Of a stretch of DNA of 64,000 nt, positions 26,175-38,165 are shown in pieces. How positions within the stretch are numbered: the first letter of the stretch is position 1; the number at the start of each line of letters is the position of its first letter. The DNA is from Clostridia bacterium (GTDB lineage Bacteria; Bacillota; Clostridia; Oscillospirales; Acutalibacteraceae). The notes beneath the pieces are model-generated. The model saw nothing but the letters and a program-made list of their open reading frames with translations, searched no databases and was not told the DNA's origin. Location of the stretch: assembly GCA_017626295.1 (NCBI GenBank), contig JAGAJB010000003.1, forward strand, positions 1-64,000, given 5' to 3'. The position numbers were made by a program, and so were the translations under genes.

Positions 26175-27841
26175 CAGGCTTCACCCTCTCCTGTAGGTGT
26201 GTCGGAACCTGTATCACCCGAAGAATTTACGGTTTCTTCCTCGTTTCCCGATGAACCGCCATCCCCTGCCGTTTTGGTAGTATCCGGCACGTCTGCACCT
26301 TGTGTACTATCCTCAACCGGTGGATTTTCAGTTTCATCAATTTCAGTGTTATCTGTTACGTTATTATTCTCGGAAGTTTCGGGAATAACCTGATTATTTT
26401 CCGTTGAAAGCGGTACGGTTGTTGTAATATTGTCAGTAGTTGCAGGAATTATTGTGTCAGGTACTTCAGTTTCGTCTGATGAATTGTTGTTATTAACAGA
26501 GTTTCCGCTACCTGTATAATTCGCACCCCTGTAAACATCAATAATTGAAGTTCTGCCATCTTCAATACTTATATTTGACTGACCGTAAATTTCCATTTGC
26601 AGTTTGTGGGCTGCTAACTGATAATCAACTACCCATATCCACATATTAGCACTGCCGCTTGTTCGGCAGTCCTCAGGTGGCATCTGAAGTTGTGTTCTTT
26701 CATAATTTGCCCAACCGCCTGTAACGGCTTTAATACCCAATGAAAGAATCTGACCTTCACTGTAACCTGTTTCAACATAAGGTAAAAGAATATCAATATA
26801 TTTGTTTAAATCACTTATTGAGGCTTCTTTTACTCTGCTTATTATGGAATCAATTACCTGTCGCTGACGTCTTGTTCTGCTTACATCACCATCGGAATCA
26901 CAACCTCTTATACGGCAGAAACAAAGTGCCTGTTCACCGTTAAGTGTAACTCCTTCGCCTACGGGGAGTTCAATTTTAAATTTTTTATAGTTATAATCTG
27001 CCTCATACTGTTGCACATCAACAGTAACGCCGCCCATAGCATCAATAATTGACTTAAATGACTCAAAGTTAACTATAACGTAGTTGTCAATATCAATTTT
27101 ATAGTTATTTTCAATGGTCTGCACAAGTGTTTCGGGTCCGCCCATTGAAAATGCGGCATTAAGTTTAGTACAATATGAGTTATCTTTTCCCTCAATGTAA
27201 AGATAACTGTCTCGTAAGAATGAAACTAATTTAAGTTCTTTCGTTTTTCTGTTAAGAGAAAGAAGCATCATAACATCAGTATTGCCTGAGTTTGTGCCTT
27301 TTCTACTGTCAGCACCTATAAGAAGAACGTTTATAACATTTTTACTTGTCATATGTTTGTCATTTCCGATAGTTGCCCAGTCTATAAGTGCCTGCTTGAA
27401 ACCTGCTGAACCTATATCTATCTCAATATCCTCAAACTCACCATCGTCGTAAATAATATCATCGGACGAAGTATCGTTAAAGTTATCGCCTAACAGACCG
27501 AATTTATGAATAACAAAAATACCGAATACAGTACTCAAAGCTAAAAGTATGGCGAGAAATACAGCAATAACTTTTACAAGTATTTTCTTTTTCTTAGGAA
27601 GAGCATTGTACCAATCAGAAATTTTCTTTATAAATTTATTCTGATGTGTTTTGTTTTTTATTTTCCCTGAAAAGGGAGGAGGTGCTATCTTTTTTCCCTC
27701 ATTGGTATCAAAAACATCAAGATTTATTTTATTTGAAGAAACAGATTCTTTTTCTTCCTCTTTTATATCTTTTTGGGCATACTCATCCAATAAATCAAGA
27801 TAATCCTGCATTTCGTCGTTATGATTATTACCGTCAGACAT
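26174..27841 (-). CDS. LytR-CpsA-Psr (LCP) family glycopolymer ligase
   Basis: A 555-residue membrane protein: cytoplasmic acidic N-terminus, basic stop, membrane segment at about 88-110, LCP domain at about 160-385 with NVLLIGADSR, SFLRDSYLYI, NAAFSMGGPE and ALCFCRIRGCDSDGDVSRTRRQ, where the Asp and Arg residues bind pyrophosphate. LCP enzymes move lipid-linked glycopolymers onto peptidoglycan. A Ser/Thr/Glu-rich tail follows residue 440. It begins two bases after gyrA, so replication and wall genes share a transcript. It may anchor the glycan made by the polysaccharide loci in this window. Confidence 0.92.
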   Translation of the reverse strand: MSDGNNHNDEMQDYLDLLDEYAQKDIKEEEKESVSSNKINLDVFDTNEGKKIAPPPFSGKIKNKTHQNKFIKKISDWYNALPKKKKILVKVIAVFLAILLALSTVFGIFVIHKFGLLGDNFNDTSSDDIIYDDGEFEDIEIDIGSAGFKQALIDWATIGNDKHMTSKNVINVLLIGADSRKGTNSGNTDVMMLLSLNRKTKELKLVSFLRDSYLYIEGKDNSYCTKLNAAFSMGGPETLVQTIENNYKIDIDNYVIVNFESFKSIIDAMGGVTVDVQQYEADYNYKKFKIELPVGEGVTLNGEQALCFCRIRGCDSDGDVSRTRRQRQVIDSIISRVKEASISDLNKYIDILLPYVETGYSEGQILSLGIKAVTGGWANYERTQLQMPPEDCRTSGSANMWIWVVDYQLAAHKLQMEIYGQSNISIEDGRTSIIDVYRGANYTGSGNSVNNNNSSDETEVPDTIIPATTDNITTTVPLSTENNQVIPETSENNNVTDNTEIDETENPPVEDSTQGADVPDTTKTAGDGGSSGNEEETVNSSGDTGSDTPTGEGEA

Positions 27842-27843
27842 AT

Positions 27844-30453
27844 TTATTCCTCCGTATTGTCTACAGCATCATCATTAGGTGTGCCTTCATCCTCGTTATC
27901 ACCGGATGTATCGCCTGCACCCTCTGTTGCAGTACCGTCATCTTCAACAGTACCATTTACTTCTTCTTCATCATGTTCAGTTGTAGAAAGAGTAACTACC
28001 TTGTCACCCTCACCGAGTTTCATAACACGTACACCCTTTGAAGGACGGGCACAAATTCTTACTGCACTTGCAGGAATTCTTATGATAATACCGTCTTGTG
28101 AAATAAGGATAATGTCATCTTCTTCTGAAATATCACTTATTGCAGCAATATCACCGTATTTATCAACGTGATAGTTTTTAAGACCTTTACCGCCTCTTGA
28201 CTGTGTACGGTAATTATCATTATCGCTGATTCTTCCGTAACCGGTTTCGCTGACTGTGAGAAGTTTACCGTCCTCTTTCATAACGCTCATACCGATAACT
28301 TCATCGCCGTCATTAAGGGTAATTGCTTTAACACCGCTTGCCGTTCTGCCCAAGGGTCTTGCATCATTTTCATTGAAACGAATACACATACCTTTCTTTG
28401 TGGCAACAAGTAAATCGTCATTACCCGATGTGAGTTTAACCCAAGCCAACTCATCATCTTCTCTGAGGCTTACTGCGATAATACCGTTTCTTCTGGTATT
28501 TCTGTAAATGTCAAGTGAAGAACGTTTTATAAGACCCTTACGGGTGACCATGCAAAGATACATACCTTCATCATCTTTAGGAATCTGAATCATTGCAGAT
28601 ACTTTTTCGCCGTTTTCAAGGGGAAGGATATTAACAATATTTGTACCTTTACTTGTTTTACTTCCTTCGGGAATTTCATATCCTTTAAGTCTGTATGCTC
28701 TGCCCCTTGTGGTGTAGAACATAATTGCATCGTGAGATGATGCAATGAACATTGTTTCGGCAACATCATCTTCACGGCGGGTCATACCCTTGACACCTCT
28801 GCCACCGCGGTTCTGGATTGAGAACATTTCAACGGGCTGACGTTTGATATAACCCATATTCGTGTAAGTATATACACATTTTTCTTCGGGAATAAGGTCC
28901 TCTATATCTACTTCGCCGCTGACATTTTCAATAGCAGTTCTTCTTTCATCAGAATATTTATTTTTGATAACTTTAAGTTCATCACGAACAATTGTAAGAA
29001 CTCTGTCGTGAGAAGCAAGAATCTCCTGAAAATCTTTGATTTTTTCTTTAAGGTCATTAAGTTCATTAGTTATTTTAAGAATTTCAAGACCTGCCAACTG
29101 ACCTAAGCGGAATGCGACGATTGCTGCTGCCTGAGGCTCGTCAAAATCAAATTTTTCCATAATAGCAGTTTTCGCTTCTGCCTGACCGCCTTTACAAGCA
29201 CGGATAGTTGCAATAATATCGTCCACAATATCAATTGCTTTTGCAAGACCTTCTAATATATGTGCTCTTTCCTGTGCTTTTTTAAGGTCAAACTGTGTTC
29301 TTCTTACAATAACTTCGCACTGATGGTCAATATAGTGCTGAAGAATTTCTTTAAGAGTAAGAATTTTAGGTTCACCTTTAACAAGTGCTAAGAGAATAGT
29401 ACCGCAGGTGGACTGCATCTGAGTATAAGTAAATAATTTGTTAAGTACTACCTGAGCATTGGCATCACGTTTGATGTCAATTTCAATGTGCATACCTGTT
29501 TTGTCGGAAGAATAGTCGTTAATATCGGAAATACCTTCTATTCTCTTATCTTTAACAAGGTCAGCAATTGACTCAATAAGACGTGCTTTGTTGACCATAT
29601 AGGGAATTTCGGTAACAATGATTTTAAATCTACCGTTTTTACCCTCAACAATTTCGGTTTTTGCACGTACTATAATTTTTGCTCTGCCTGTTGCGTATGC
29701 GGCACGGATAGCGGATCTACCCATAATAATACCGCCTGTGGGAAAGTCGGGACCTTTAATGTGTTCCATAAGATCCTCGAGTTCTGCTTCGGGGTTTTCA
29801 ATAAGGCAGTCGATGGCATCACATACTTCGCCGAGATTGTGGGGAGGTATATTTGTAGCCATACCGACAGCAATACCCTGTGAGCCGTTTACAAGAAGGT
29901 TAGGGAATCTTGAAGGTAAAATTGTAGGCTCTTTAAGTCGGTCATCATAGTTAGGAACAAAATCTACTGTATTTTTCTCAATATCGGTAAGCATTTCAAG
30001 TGACATTTTGCTCATACGAGACTCTGTATAACGGTATGCAGCAGGGGGGTCACCGTCAATAGAACCGAAGTTACCGTGACCGTCAACAAGCATATATCTC
30101 ATTGAGAAATTCTGTGCAAGACGTACCATTGCATCGTAAACAGATGCGTCACCGTGAGGATGGTATCTACCGAGAACAGAACCGACTGTATCGGCACACT
30201 TACGGTATGCTTTATCGGGAGTAAGATTATTTTCGTACATTGTGTAAAGAATACGTCTGTGAACAGGTTTAAGACCGTCACGGACATCGGGCAATGCACG
30301 GGATGTAATAACCGACATTGAATAATCAAGGAAAGCAGTTCTTACCTCTTTGTTGATGTCAATATTAACTATTTTTTGGTTTGTATACGGGTCGGGAAGA
30401 TTATTAATTCCCTGAGTAACGCCCGTATTTTCTACATTATTTATTTCGTCCAT
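27844..30453 (-). CDS. gyrA: DNA gyrase subunit A
   Basis: An 869-residue type II topoisomerase subunit that, with GyrB, introduces negative supercoils. The catalytic Tyr is Tyr142 in [10 protein letters not shown]. The quinolone-contact helix reads [14 protein letters not shown]: Ala103 occupies the position of E. coli Ser83, with Asp107 matching Asp87. The C-terminal beta-pinwheel carries the GyrA box [11 protein letters not shown], which fits gyrase rather than topoisomerase IV. The acidic tail (last 45 residues) is long. It lies 23 bases after gyrB. Confidence 0.97.
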   Translation of the reverse strand: MDEINNVENTGVTQGINNLPDPYTNQKIVNIDINKEVRTAFLDYSMSVITSRALPDVRDGLKPVHRRILYTMYENNLTPDKAYRKCADTVGSVLGRYHPHGDASVYDAMVRLAQNFSMRYMLVDGHGNFGSIDGDPPAAYRYTESRMSKMSLEMLTDIEKNTVDFVPNYDDRLKEPTILPSRFPNLLVNGSQGIAVGMATNIPPHNLGEVCDAIDCLIENPEAELEDLMEHIKGPDFPTGGIIMGRSAIRAAYATGRAKIIVRAKTEIVEGKNGRFKIIVTEIPYMVNKARLIESIADLVKDKRIEGISDINDYSSDKTGMHIEIDIKRDANAQVVLNKLFTYTQMQSTCGTILLALVKGEPKILTLKEILQHYIDHQCEVIVRRTQFDLKKAQERAHILEGLAKAIDIVDDIIATIRACKGGQAEAKTAIMEKFDFDEPQAAAIVAFRLGQLAGLEILKITNELNDLKEKIKDFQEILASHDRVLTIVRDELKVIKNKYSDERRTAIENVSGEVDIEDLIPEEKCVYTYTNMGYIKRQPVEMFSIQNRGGRGVKGMTRREDDVAETMFIASSHDAIMFYTTRGRAYRLKGYEIPEGSKTSKGTNIVNILPLENGEKVSAMIQIPKDDEGMYLCMVTRKGLIKRSSLDIYRNTRRNGIIAVSLREDDELAWVKLTSGNDDLLVATKKGMCIRFNENDARPLGRTASGVKAITLNDGDEVIGMSVMKEDGKLLTVSETGYGRISDNDNYRTQSRGGKGLKNYHVDKYGDIAAISDISEEDDIILISQDGIIIRIPASAVRICARPSKGVRVMKLGEGDKVVTLSTTEHDEEEVNGTVEDDGTATEGAGDTSGDNEDEGTPNDDAVDNTEE

Positions 30454-30476
30454 TTAATTAACCTCTCTAAACTTAA

Positions 30477-32537
<2,061 letters not shown>

Positions 32538-32541
32538 TTAA

Positions 32542-32811
32542 TTAAAAAATTGCCTTTTTTGAAGATTCTATTCGTTTTAAAATAGTTCCCACGGAAACAG
32601 GGGAGATATAAATAACTTTCCCCGTAGGTTCTTCGCATACTATAAAGGATTTAGGCAATTCAAAAGGTGCAACGTTTCGTACTATCTTTTGTTTTTCTGC
32701 ATTATTAAGATAGTCTATTGTTTTCTTCATAACCGTTGTATTTTCCATATCAAAAATACCGATTATTTCTTTATCTATAATAACGGTATCGTGACCGATG
32801 TGAATAAACAT
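32542..32811 (-). CDS. remB: RemB/YaaB-like protein (DUF370 group)
   Basis: An 89-residue protein starting MFIHIGHDTVIIDKEIIGIF, related to B. subtilis YaaB (RemB), encoded between recF and gyrB as in that species. RemA/RemB proteins affect matrix and osmotic-stress genes; here only the family can be stated. The ATG at 32811 overlaps the recF stop by one base (TAATG), with GGAGG upstream. The open frame extends further upstream, but that part lies inside recF and lacks a good start. Confidence 0.85.
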   Translation of the reverse strand: MFIHIGHDTVIIDKEIIGIFDMENTTVMKKTIDYLNNAEKQKIVRNVAPFELPKSFIVCEEPTGKVIYISPVSVGTILKRIESSKKAIF

Positions 32812-33908
32812 TAAACTATTTCTCCTCCGTTTATCAAGAAGGACTTTCCGCCGCAAAGTCTTAATACTTGTGACGGATCACAACAGGTTAAAAATACCTG
32901 TCTGTCATTTATATGGTTAAGAACGTAGTCCTGGCGTTTTTCGTCAAGTTCGCTCATAACGTCATCAAGTAATGCAACAGGAGTTTCTCCTGTTATTTTT
33001 TTTATTATTTCAGATTCACCCAATTTAAGTGCCAACGCACAAGAACGCTGTTGACCTTGTGAACCGAATGAACGGGCACTGACGTTATTTATTAAAATAT
33101 CAATGTCATCTCTGTGAGGGCCTATTGTGGTTGTTTTATACAAAACGTCCTCTTTTCTTGCATTTTTTATTCTTTCAAGTTCCAGATTATATAAATCGCT
33201 GACTGAAATATTTATATCAGTTATATCGTTTCTTGAATATGTAACACTGAAATATTCTTTATTTTCGGAAATACCCGCATATATTTGTTTGCTGTATTGT
33301 GATAATATCTCAATATATTTTAATCTTTCTGAAATAACTGCCGCTGAATACCGTGATAATTGGTCATCCCAACTGTCAAGAATATCGTATAACTGCGGAC
33401 TTAAATGTAAATCTTTAAGTAAAGCGTTTCTTTGAAGTAATGCTCGTCTGTAACCTGCAAGATGCTCTGCATAAGACGGTTTTAATTGACAAAGAGCCGT
33501 ATCTAAAAATCTTCGTCTACCGGAGGGCCCATCCTTAATTAATGAAAGATGTGACGGCGAAAATATTACTGCATAAAAAGAACCTATAAGTTCCGAAGAA
33601 GAACGAAGAGAAACTCCGTTCAAAGAAACATTTTTCTTTTTATTACCTATAATTATTTCTGATTTTTTATTTCTTACATTATCAGAAAAATCGAGGTTTA
33701 TTTTTGCAATATCTTCATTGAACTTTATAAATTCATTGTCTTTAGAGCCTCTGAAACTTTTACATCCAGTAAAAAGCCATATTGCTTCAAGTATATTTGT
33801 CTTTCCCTGTGCATTTTCACCGTATATAACGTTTACGCCATCTGTTGCGTGTAATTCCATAGAGGAAATATTTCTGAAATTATTCAATTTAACTGAATTT
33901 ATTTTCAT
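32811..33908 (-). CDS. recF: DNA replication/repair protein RecF
   Basis: A 365-residue SMC-like ATPase. Walker A is YGENAQGKTNILEA, the signature region is GSQGQQRSCALALKLGES, and Walker B is PVALLDDVMSELDEKRQ. RecF helps load RecA at gaps and acts with RecO and RecR. It sits in the conserved dnaN-yaaA-recF-remB-gyrB order. Confidence 0.95.
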   Translation of the reverse strand: MKINSVKLNNFRNISSMELHATDGVNVIYGENAQGKTNILEAIWLFTGCKSFRGSKDNEFIKFNEDIAKINLDFSDNVRNKKSEIIIGNKKKNVSLNGVSLRSSSELIGSFYAVIFSPSHLSLIKDGPSGRRRFLDTALCQLKPSYAEHLAGYRRALLQRNALLKDLHLSPQLYDILDSWDDQLSRYSAAVISERLKYIEILSQYSKQIYAGISENKEYFSVTYSRNDITDINISVSDLYNLELERIKNARKEDVLYKTTTIGPHRDDIDILINNVSARSFGSQGQQRSCALALKLGESEIIKKITGETPVALLDDVMSELDEKRQDYVLNHINDRQVFLTCCDPSQVLRLCGGKSFLINGGEIV

Positions 33909-33941
33909 ATATTCCTCCGAGAATTACGGCTTACTAAAAAT

Positions 33942-34181
33942 TTATTTTACATCGTAAATTATGCGTTCGTATTCGGCACAGTCACCTTGGCGAAGTTTTT
34001 TGCCTCGCATTGTGCAGACTTCACCGTTTACTTTTACTTCGCCTTCCTGAATTACAATTTTTGCGTGACCGCCCGTGTTTACAACACCAACATTTTTTAA
34101 AAGGTCATCAAGTCTTATATAATCACCTTTTAAAATAAACTCTTTATGCTCTTTTGGAGCAATTTTAACTTTTATTTTCAT
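33942..34181 (-). CDS. yaaA: S4-domain RNA-binding protein YaaA
   Basis: A 79-residue S4 protein: IRLDDLLKNVGVVNTGGHAKIVIQEGEVKVNGEV is the S4 fold with the Gly-rich turn. YaaA is encoded between dnaN and recF in most Firmicutes and has been linked to ribosome assembly. Length and place fit. Confidence 0.92.
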   Translation of the reverse strand: MKIKVKIAPKEHKEFILKGDYIRLDDLLKNVGVVNTGGHAKIVIQEGEVKVNGEVCTMRGKKLRQGDCAEYERIIYDVK

Positions 34182-34222
34182 ATTTTTTGAACATTCTTTC
34201 AGAAAATTGTAGATTACTTTTA

Positions 34223-35338
34223 TCAGCCTATATTTTCATTTTTTAATCTCATGGGAATAATTAAGAAAATGAAACTGTCACCTTCTATGGGTCTGATAAT
34301 AATAGGTGAAACAGGACTTGAAAGTTCAATTTTAACTTCGTCAACGTCAACTGTTCTCAAGCAGTCTGTAAGATATGTGTTGTTAAAGCCGATTTCAACT
34401 CTTTTTCCTTCAATTGAAGCAGGAATTTTATCGTTAGCAGCACCGAGAGAAGTTGCACTTGAAACTCTTATTGTATTATCATCAAAAACACAACGGATAG
34501 GACTTTTAATTTTACTTGTAATAAGAAGTGAAGTTCTTTCAACGCTGTCAAGGATAAGTTTAAGGTTAACTCTTGCTTTTGTTGAACTTTCGGCGGGAAT
34601 AGCATTCTTATAATTAAAGAATTCACCTTCTAAAAGGCGGGAAATTATTCTGTAATTACCGATTTCAAAAAGAATAAACTTCTTGCCGATGGAGAAAGTA
34701 ACGTTTTCATCGTCATTATCAGCAAGTTTAATAACTTCTGAAAGAGTTTTTGCAGGAACGACAAATGTCATGTTATCGCCTGAGTATTCAATTACTTCGT
34801 TTCTTATGGCAAGACGGAAACCGTCACAGGAAATAAGTCTTAAATTTTTGTTTTCAACTTCAAATTTAATGCCTTTGTGAACGGGTTTAATATCCTGTAC
34901 TGCAACTGCGAAGATAGTTTGCTTAACCATATCGCGTAAAACATTTTGTTTAATTGCAAAGGGAAGTCCGCCTGAAACAGTGGGAAGTTCAGGATAATCG
35001 TTTGCAGGAATTCCTACAAGTGAAAATTCAGATTCGCCTGATGAAATTTTGCATAGATTATGAGAGTCAACGTTGATTGTAACGGAAGCAGCAGGTAATC
35101 TTCTTAAAATATCACAAAGAAGTCTTGCGTTAAGAACAATACTGCCTTCTGTTTCTGTTGAGCAGTCGATAGAAGTTGTAATACCTACCTCAAGGTCGTA
35201 ACCTGTGAGAGTAAGTCTGGAATTTTTAGCCTGCATGAAGATACCTTCAGTAGCAGGAATTGTACTTTTTTGAGGAACACCTCTTTGGACGATATTGCAG
35301 GCTTCTGCAAGAATAGATGTGTTACAGGTAAATTTCAT
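34223..35338 (-). CDS. dnaN: DNA polymerase III beta subunit (sliding clamp)
   Basis: A 371-residue clamp with three repeated domains. Recognisable blocks are ATEGIFMQA, TGYDLEVGITTSI, ANDYPELP and the C-terminal PIRPIEGDSFIFLIIPMR-like end (residues about 350-367). It tethers DNA polymerase III to DNA. A GGGAGG site precedes the ATG. It follows dnaA after a 259-base AT-rich region that may be part of the origin. Confidence 0.96.
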   Translation of the reverse strand: MKFTCNTSILAEACNIVQRGVPQKSTIPATEGIFMQAKNSRLTLTGYDLEVGITTSIDCSTETEGSIVLNARLLCDILRRLPAASVTINVDSHNLCKISSGESEFSLVGIPANDYPELPTVSGGLPFAIKQNVLRDMVKQTIFAVAVQDIKPVHKGIKFEVENKNLRLISCDGFRLAIRNEVIEYSGDNMTFVVPAKTLSEVIKLADNDDENVTFSIGKKFILFEIGNYRIISRLLEGEFFNYKNAIPAESSTKARVNLKLILDSVERTSLLITSKIKSPIRCVFDDNTIRVSSATSLGAANDKIPASIEGKRVEIGFNNTYLTDCLRTVDVDEVKIELSSPVSPIIIRPIEGDSFIFLIIPMRLKNENIG

Positions 35339-35597
35339 AATTTAACCTCCCGATGTGGAATAAAATAAATTTTTATGTCAAAAATAATATATTAAACAGT
35401 AGTCTTAGTAGTGTCTGTTCAAATTGTATAAAAGTGGCACGCAGGTTGATTTTACTGGTGTTGTCATATTTAATCTCTTTGTTTAAAAAATGTTTAAATA
35501 TGTCAGTAGATTTTTATGAATAAAGTGCAGTGTTAAAATTGTTTATAACTCTTTGAACATCTGTGTTTAAATTGTAGAAAGATTGCGTGCTGTAGAG
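35339..35597. other. dnaA-dnaN intergenic region, candidate part of oriC
   Basis: A 259-base AT-rich region without a gene. No canonical DnaA box (TTATCCACA) is seen on either strand, only degenerate forms. Instead the 12-base word TGTTNAAATTGT occurs three times in the same orientation: 35416-35427 (N=C), 35531-35542 (N=A) and 35564-35575 (N=T). Two partial copies (TGTTTAAA) lie at 35480 and 35491. The outer copies sit in a longer imperfect repeat that also includes a GCGTGC/GCACGC word. This pattern could be a lineage-specific initiator binding array. Confidence 0.55.
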
Positions 35598-36953
35598 TTA
35601 TTCATTTCTCTCGTCTTTAATACTTTTCATAATATCGTAGACGGTGCTCTTAAGTTGGGGGTTGTCCTCCATTTTGCTTTCAGATGCCTCAATTGAGTAA
35701 ATAACCGTCGAGTGTTTTTTACCGCCGAACTGAGCACCTATTTCCTCGTAAGTGAGGTTTGTTACCTCTCTCATTATATACATTGCAAACTGTCTTGCGT
35801 TGGAAATTTCCGCCTTTTTCTTTTCTGAACGTATATCATCAGAAGAGACACCGAATGCTTTAGCGACCTTATCAATAATATTATTTATTGTAACCTCCGT
35901 GGGTTGAGCATAATAGATAATATCTTTTATAATATCGTTTGCAACGCCTATTGTGGGCGGATTACCGTCAATGGAATAAACCGCGTAAAGTTTATTTACA
36001 ACGCCCTCAATCTGACGAACATTATTTTTAAGTCTTTCTGCAATAAATTCAACAACATCATCAGGTATATTCATTTCAAATGCCTGTGCTTTTCGACGGA
36101 TGATAGCAATTCTTGTTTCAAGCATAGGCGGTTGAATATCAGCAAGAAGTCCTTGAACGAATCTGCTGCGAAGTCTTTCTTCAAGTGTCGGAATATCTTT
36201 CGGAGGACGGTCAGATGTGAGAACAATTTGTTTTCCCTGGTTTATAAGAGCCTCAAAAGTATAGAAAAATTCTTCCTGTGCAACGCTTGTTTTACCGATG
36301 AACTGAATATCGTCCATAAGTAAAATATCTGCATTCCTGTATTTATTATGAAATTCACCCATATTTTTTTCACCCATATGGTTTATCATTTCATTAAGGA
36401 AGTTTTCACCGCTTGTAAAAAGAATATTCATTCCCGGACGGTTGTGTTTAAGTTCAGCCCTTATTGCTTTAAGAAGATGAGTTTTGCCGAGACCCGATTC
36501 GCCGTATATAAACAACGGATTATGTACACTGCCGGGATTATTTGTAACGGCAACCGCCGCAACGTATGCAAACTGGTTTGTGGAACCTACAATAAAGTTA
36601 CTGAATGTGGGTTCAAAACCTTTATGGTCAATATCTCTGCTCATAGGAGTCTGAACAGGTGTCGCTGAAGCGTCCTGAGCGATTTTTTCCTGCATTTCAT
36701 TTACTTGCTCGTCCACGGTAATTCTGACATTTATATCAAAGCCGAGAACAGCGGTAGCCGCATTCTGAATTTCGAAAGTAAAACGCCTGTCAATAATATT
36801 CTTTTTAAATTCTGAAGAAGTTTCAAGCACAAGGCAGTCGTCGTCAAAAGAAACTGGGACTAATGTTTTAATCCAGGTTGACATAACTGCTGTTGAAACA
36901 GAACCGGTGAGTTCCTGCAAAACTGCTGCCCACAGTTCATAAATGTTATCCAA
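35598..36953 (-). CDS. dnaA: Chromosomal replication initiator DnaA
   Basis: A 451-residue AAA+ initiator. Walker A is YGESGLGKTHLLKAI, Walker B ILLMDDIQF, and sensor/arginine-finger regions follow. The C-terminal DNA-binding helix reads FGGKKHSTVIYS; in most DnaA proteins it is GGRDHTTVxHA, so the Asp that contacts the DnaA box is Lys and one Thr is Ser. The frame opens at a GTG (36962), but the TTG at 36953 aligns with the start of B. subtilis DnaA (MENILDLW versus MDNIYELW) and is correctly spaced from GGGGTG. It is the first gene of the left-going replication cluster. Confidence 0.96.
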   Translation of the reverse strand: MDNIYELWAAVLQELTGSVSTAVMSTWIKTLVPVSFDDDCLVLETSSEFKKNIIDRRFTFEIQNAATAVLGFDINVRITVDEQVNEMQEKIAQDASATPVQTPMSRDIDHKGFEPTFSNFIVGSTNQFAYVAAVAVTNNPGSVHNPLFIYGESGLGKTHLLKAIRAELKHNRPGMNILFTSGENFLNEMINHMGEKNMGEFHNKYRNADILLMDDIQFIGKTSVAQEEFFYTFEALINQGKQIVLTSDRPPKDIPTLEERLRSRFVQGLLADIQPPMLETRIAIIRRKAQAFEMNIPDDVVEFIAERLKNNVRQIEGVVNKLYAVYSIDGNPPTIGVANDIIKDIIYYAQPTEVTINNIIDKVAKAFGVSSDDIRSEKKKAEISNARQFAMYIMREVTNLTYEEIGAQFGGKKHSTVIYSIEASESKMEDNPQLKSTVYDIMKSIKDERNE

Positions 36954-37015
36954 TAAATTCACCCCAAAATTTTACAATAATATGTATATAAAATAAACAA
37001 TATATATGCCATTAA

Positions 37016-37044
37016 ATTATAGCATACAAGTGTTTTTATTTCAA
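37016..37044 (-). promoter_or_regulatory. Sigma-A promoter of dnaA
   Basis: Minus strand: TTGAAA (37044-37039), 17-base spacer, TATAAT (37021-37016). The start would be near 37009, about 55 bases before the TTG start codon. Confidence 0.82.
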
Positions 37045-37108
37045 TATAATTCATTAAATAACTGACAAAAAATGTTCAAAAATTAAGGAAAATTTCATTA
37101 TTACCGTA

Positions 37109-37137
37109 TTGCATTTTACAAACGTATACTGTAATAT
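37109..37137 (+). promoter_or_regulatory. Probable promoter of the RING-like gene
   Basis: TTGCAT (37109-37114), 17-base spacer, TAATAT (37132-37137). Confidence 0.55.
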
Positions 37138-37198
37138 TTAAAGTAGAAAAATAAAACTATAATTTGTTAATAAAAAACAATAAAAGAAAGAGATTAAA

Positions 37199-38128
37199 AT
37201 GGATTTTAAAAAGTATATTTGCCCTGTTTGTACTAAGCAATTTAATGAAAATGATGATGTTGTTGTGTGTCCCGAATGCGGTACTCCTCATCACAGAGAG
37301 TGTTATAATAATTTAGGAAAATGTTTTAATGAAACTACGCACGGAACAAATGAATCGGTTGAGTTTACATTTAAAAACACAGTACTTCCGGAAGAAAATT
37401 TAAATAACACAACAGATGAAATTCCCGATGAAATAAAAGAAAACGAGTCCTTTAAAAAAATAGTTGAAGAAATTCCTAATTTTATAAAATTGAGCCCTGC
37501 TCAAAATGCTCTTATTGATGGAAAACACGCTTATCTTTACGAACTTGCAATAGGTAAAAATAAAGAATACTATATACCCAGATTTATGTTAATGAATAAT
37601 TTAAAAAAGGGTATTTCCTGGAATTTTTTCGCATTTTTAACTCCTCTTGCCTGGACGTTATACCGTAAGATGTATAAGTTTTCTGCTTTGGTTTTAGCAA
37701 TGTATGTTCTGATTTTCGGTTTAACAGGTTTTTATATTGCATCAAATGAAGAATTTATAGATTTAAATATTGCCTGTGCCCAGGAAGACCCTAATTATAT
37801 GTCAAATATTCTGATTTACGATTCCGGTTCCGGTGACGTTACATTAACTGTAAAACAACAGGAACTTATGGAAGTTATGAATAATATGACAGTTCCTTTA
37901 TACGTAAGTATTATTTCAAGCGTTCTTCCTTTCGTTTTACGAATTTATTTAGGTCTTTTTGCTAACAAAAAGTATATGCAAAAGATAAAGAAGAATATAG
38001 AAAAAGCCGAAAAAAAAGGCTTGCAAGGTGATAACCTTAAAAAGTATCTTTATAAGAAATACGGCACTTTACCGCTGATTTTAGCAGGTATTATAGGATT
38101 TTTTGAACTGTTTTCTATTTATTACTGA
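37199..38128 (+). CDS. Prokaryotic RING-finger-like membrane protein (DUF2628-like)
   Basis: A 309-residue protein. Residues 8-42 hold a metal-binding CPVC...CPECGTPHHRECY cluster of the prokaryotic RING family 1 type. After an acidic linker, the C-terminal half has a WNFFAFLTPLAWTLYRKMYKFSA block and further hydrophobic segments, like DUF2628 membrane proteins. It is the first rightward gene from the origin. The ribosome site (AGAAAGAG) is weak. Function is unknown; ubiquitin ligase activity should not be assumed for this family. Confidence 0.75.
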   Translation: MDFKKYICPVCTKQFNENDDVVVCPECGTPHHRECYNNLGKCFNETTHGTNESVEFTFKNTVLPEENLNNTTDEIPDEIKENESFKKIVEEIPNFIKLSPAQNALIDGKHAYLYELAIGKNKEYYIPRFMLMNNLKKGISWNFFAFLTPLAWTLYRKMYKFSALVLAMYVLIFGLTGFYIASNEEFIDLNIACAQEDPNYMSNILIYDSGSGDVTLTVKQQELMEVMNNMTVPLYVSIISSVLPFVLRIYLGLFANKKYMQKIKKNIEKAEKKGLQGDNLKKYLYKKYGTLPLILAGIIGFFELFSIYY

Positions 38129-38165
38129 TTTTAGAAAAGTATTTTGAAATTTAAAAGGTGATTCG

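Larger units (their letters stand above)
36963..37198. other. Divergent AT-rich region upstream of dnaA, candidate oriC core
   Basis: A 236-base, very AT-rich stretch at which gene direction flips from leftward (dnaA side) to rightward, as expected at a bidirectional origin. It holds the dnaA promoter and a probable rightward promoter. A TGTTCAAAAATT word at 37073 resembles the repeated motif in the dnaA-dnaN gap. No TTATCCACA box is present. Confidence 0.6.
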
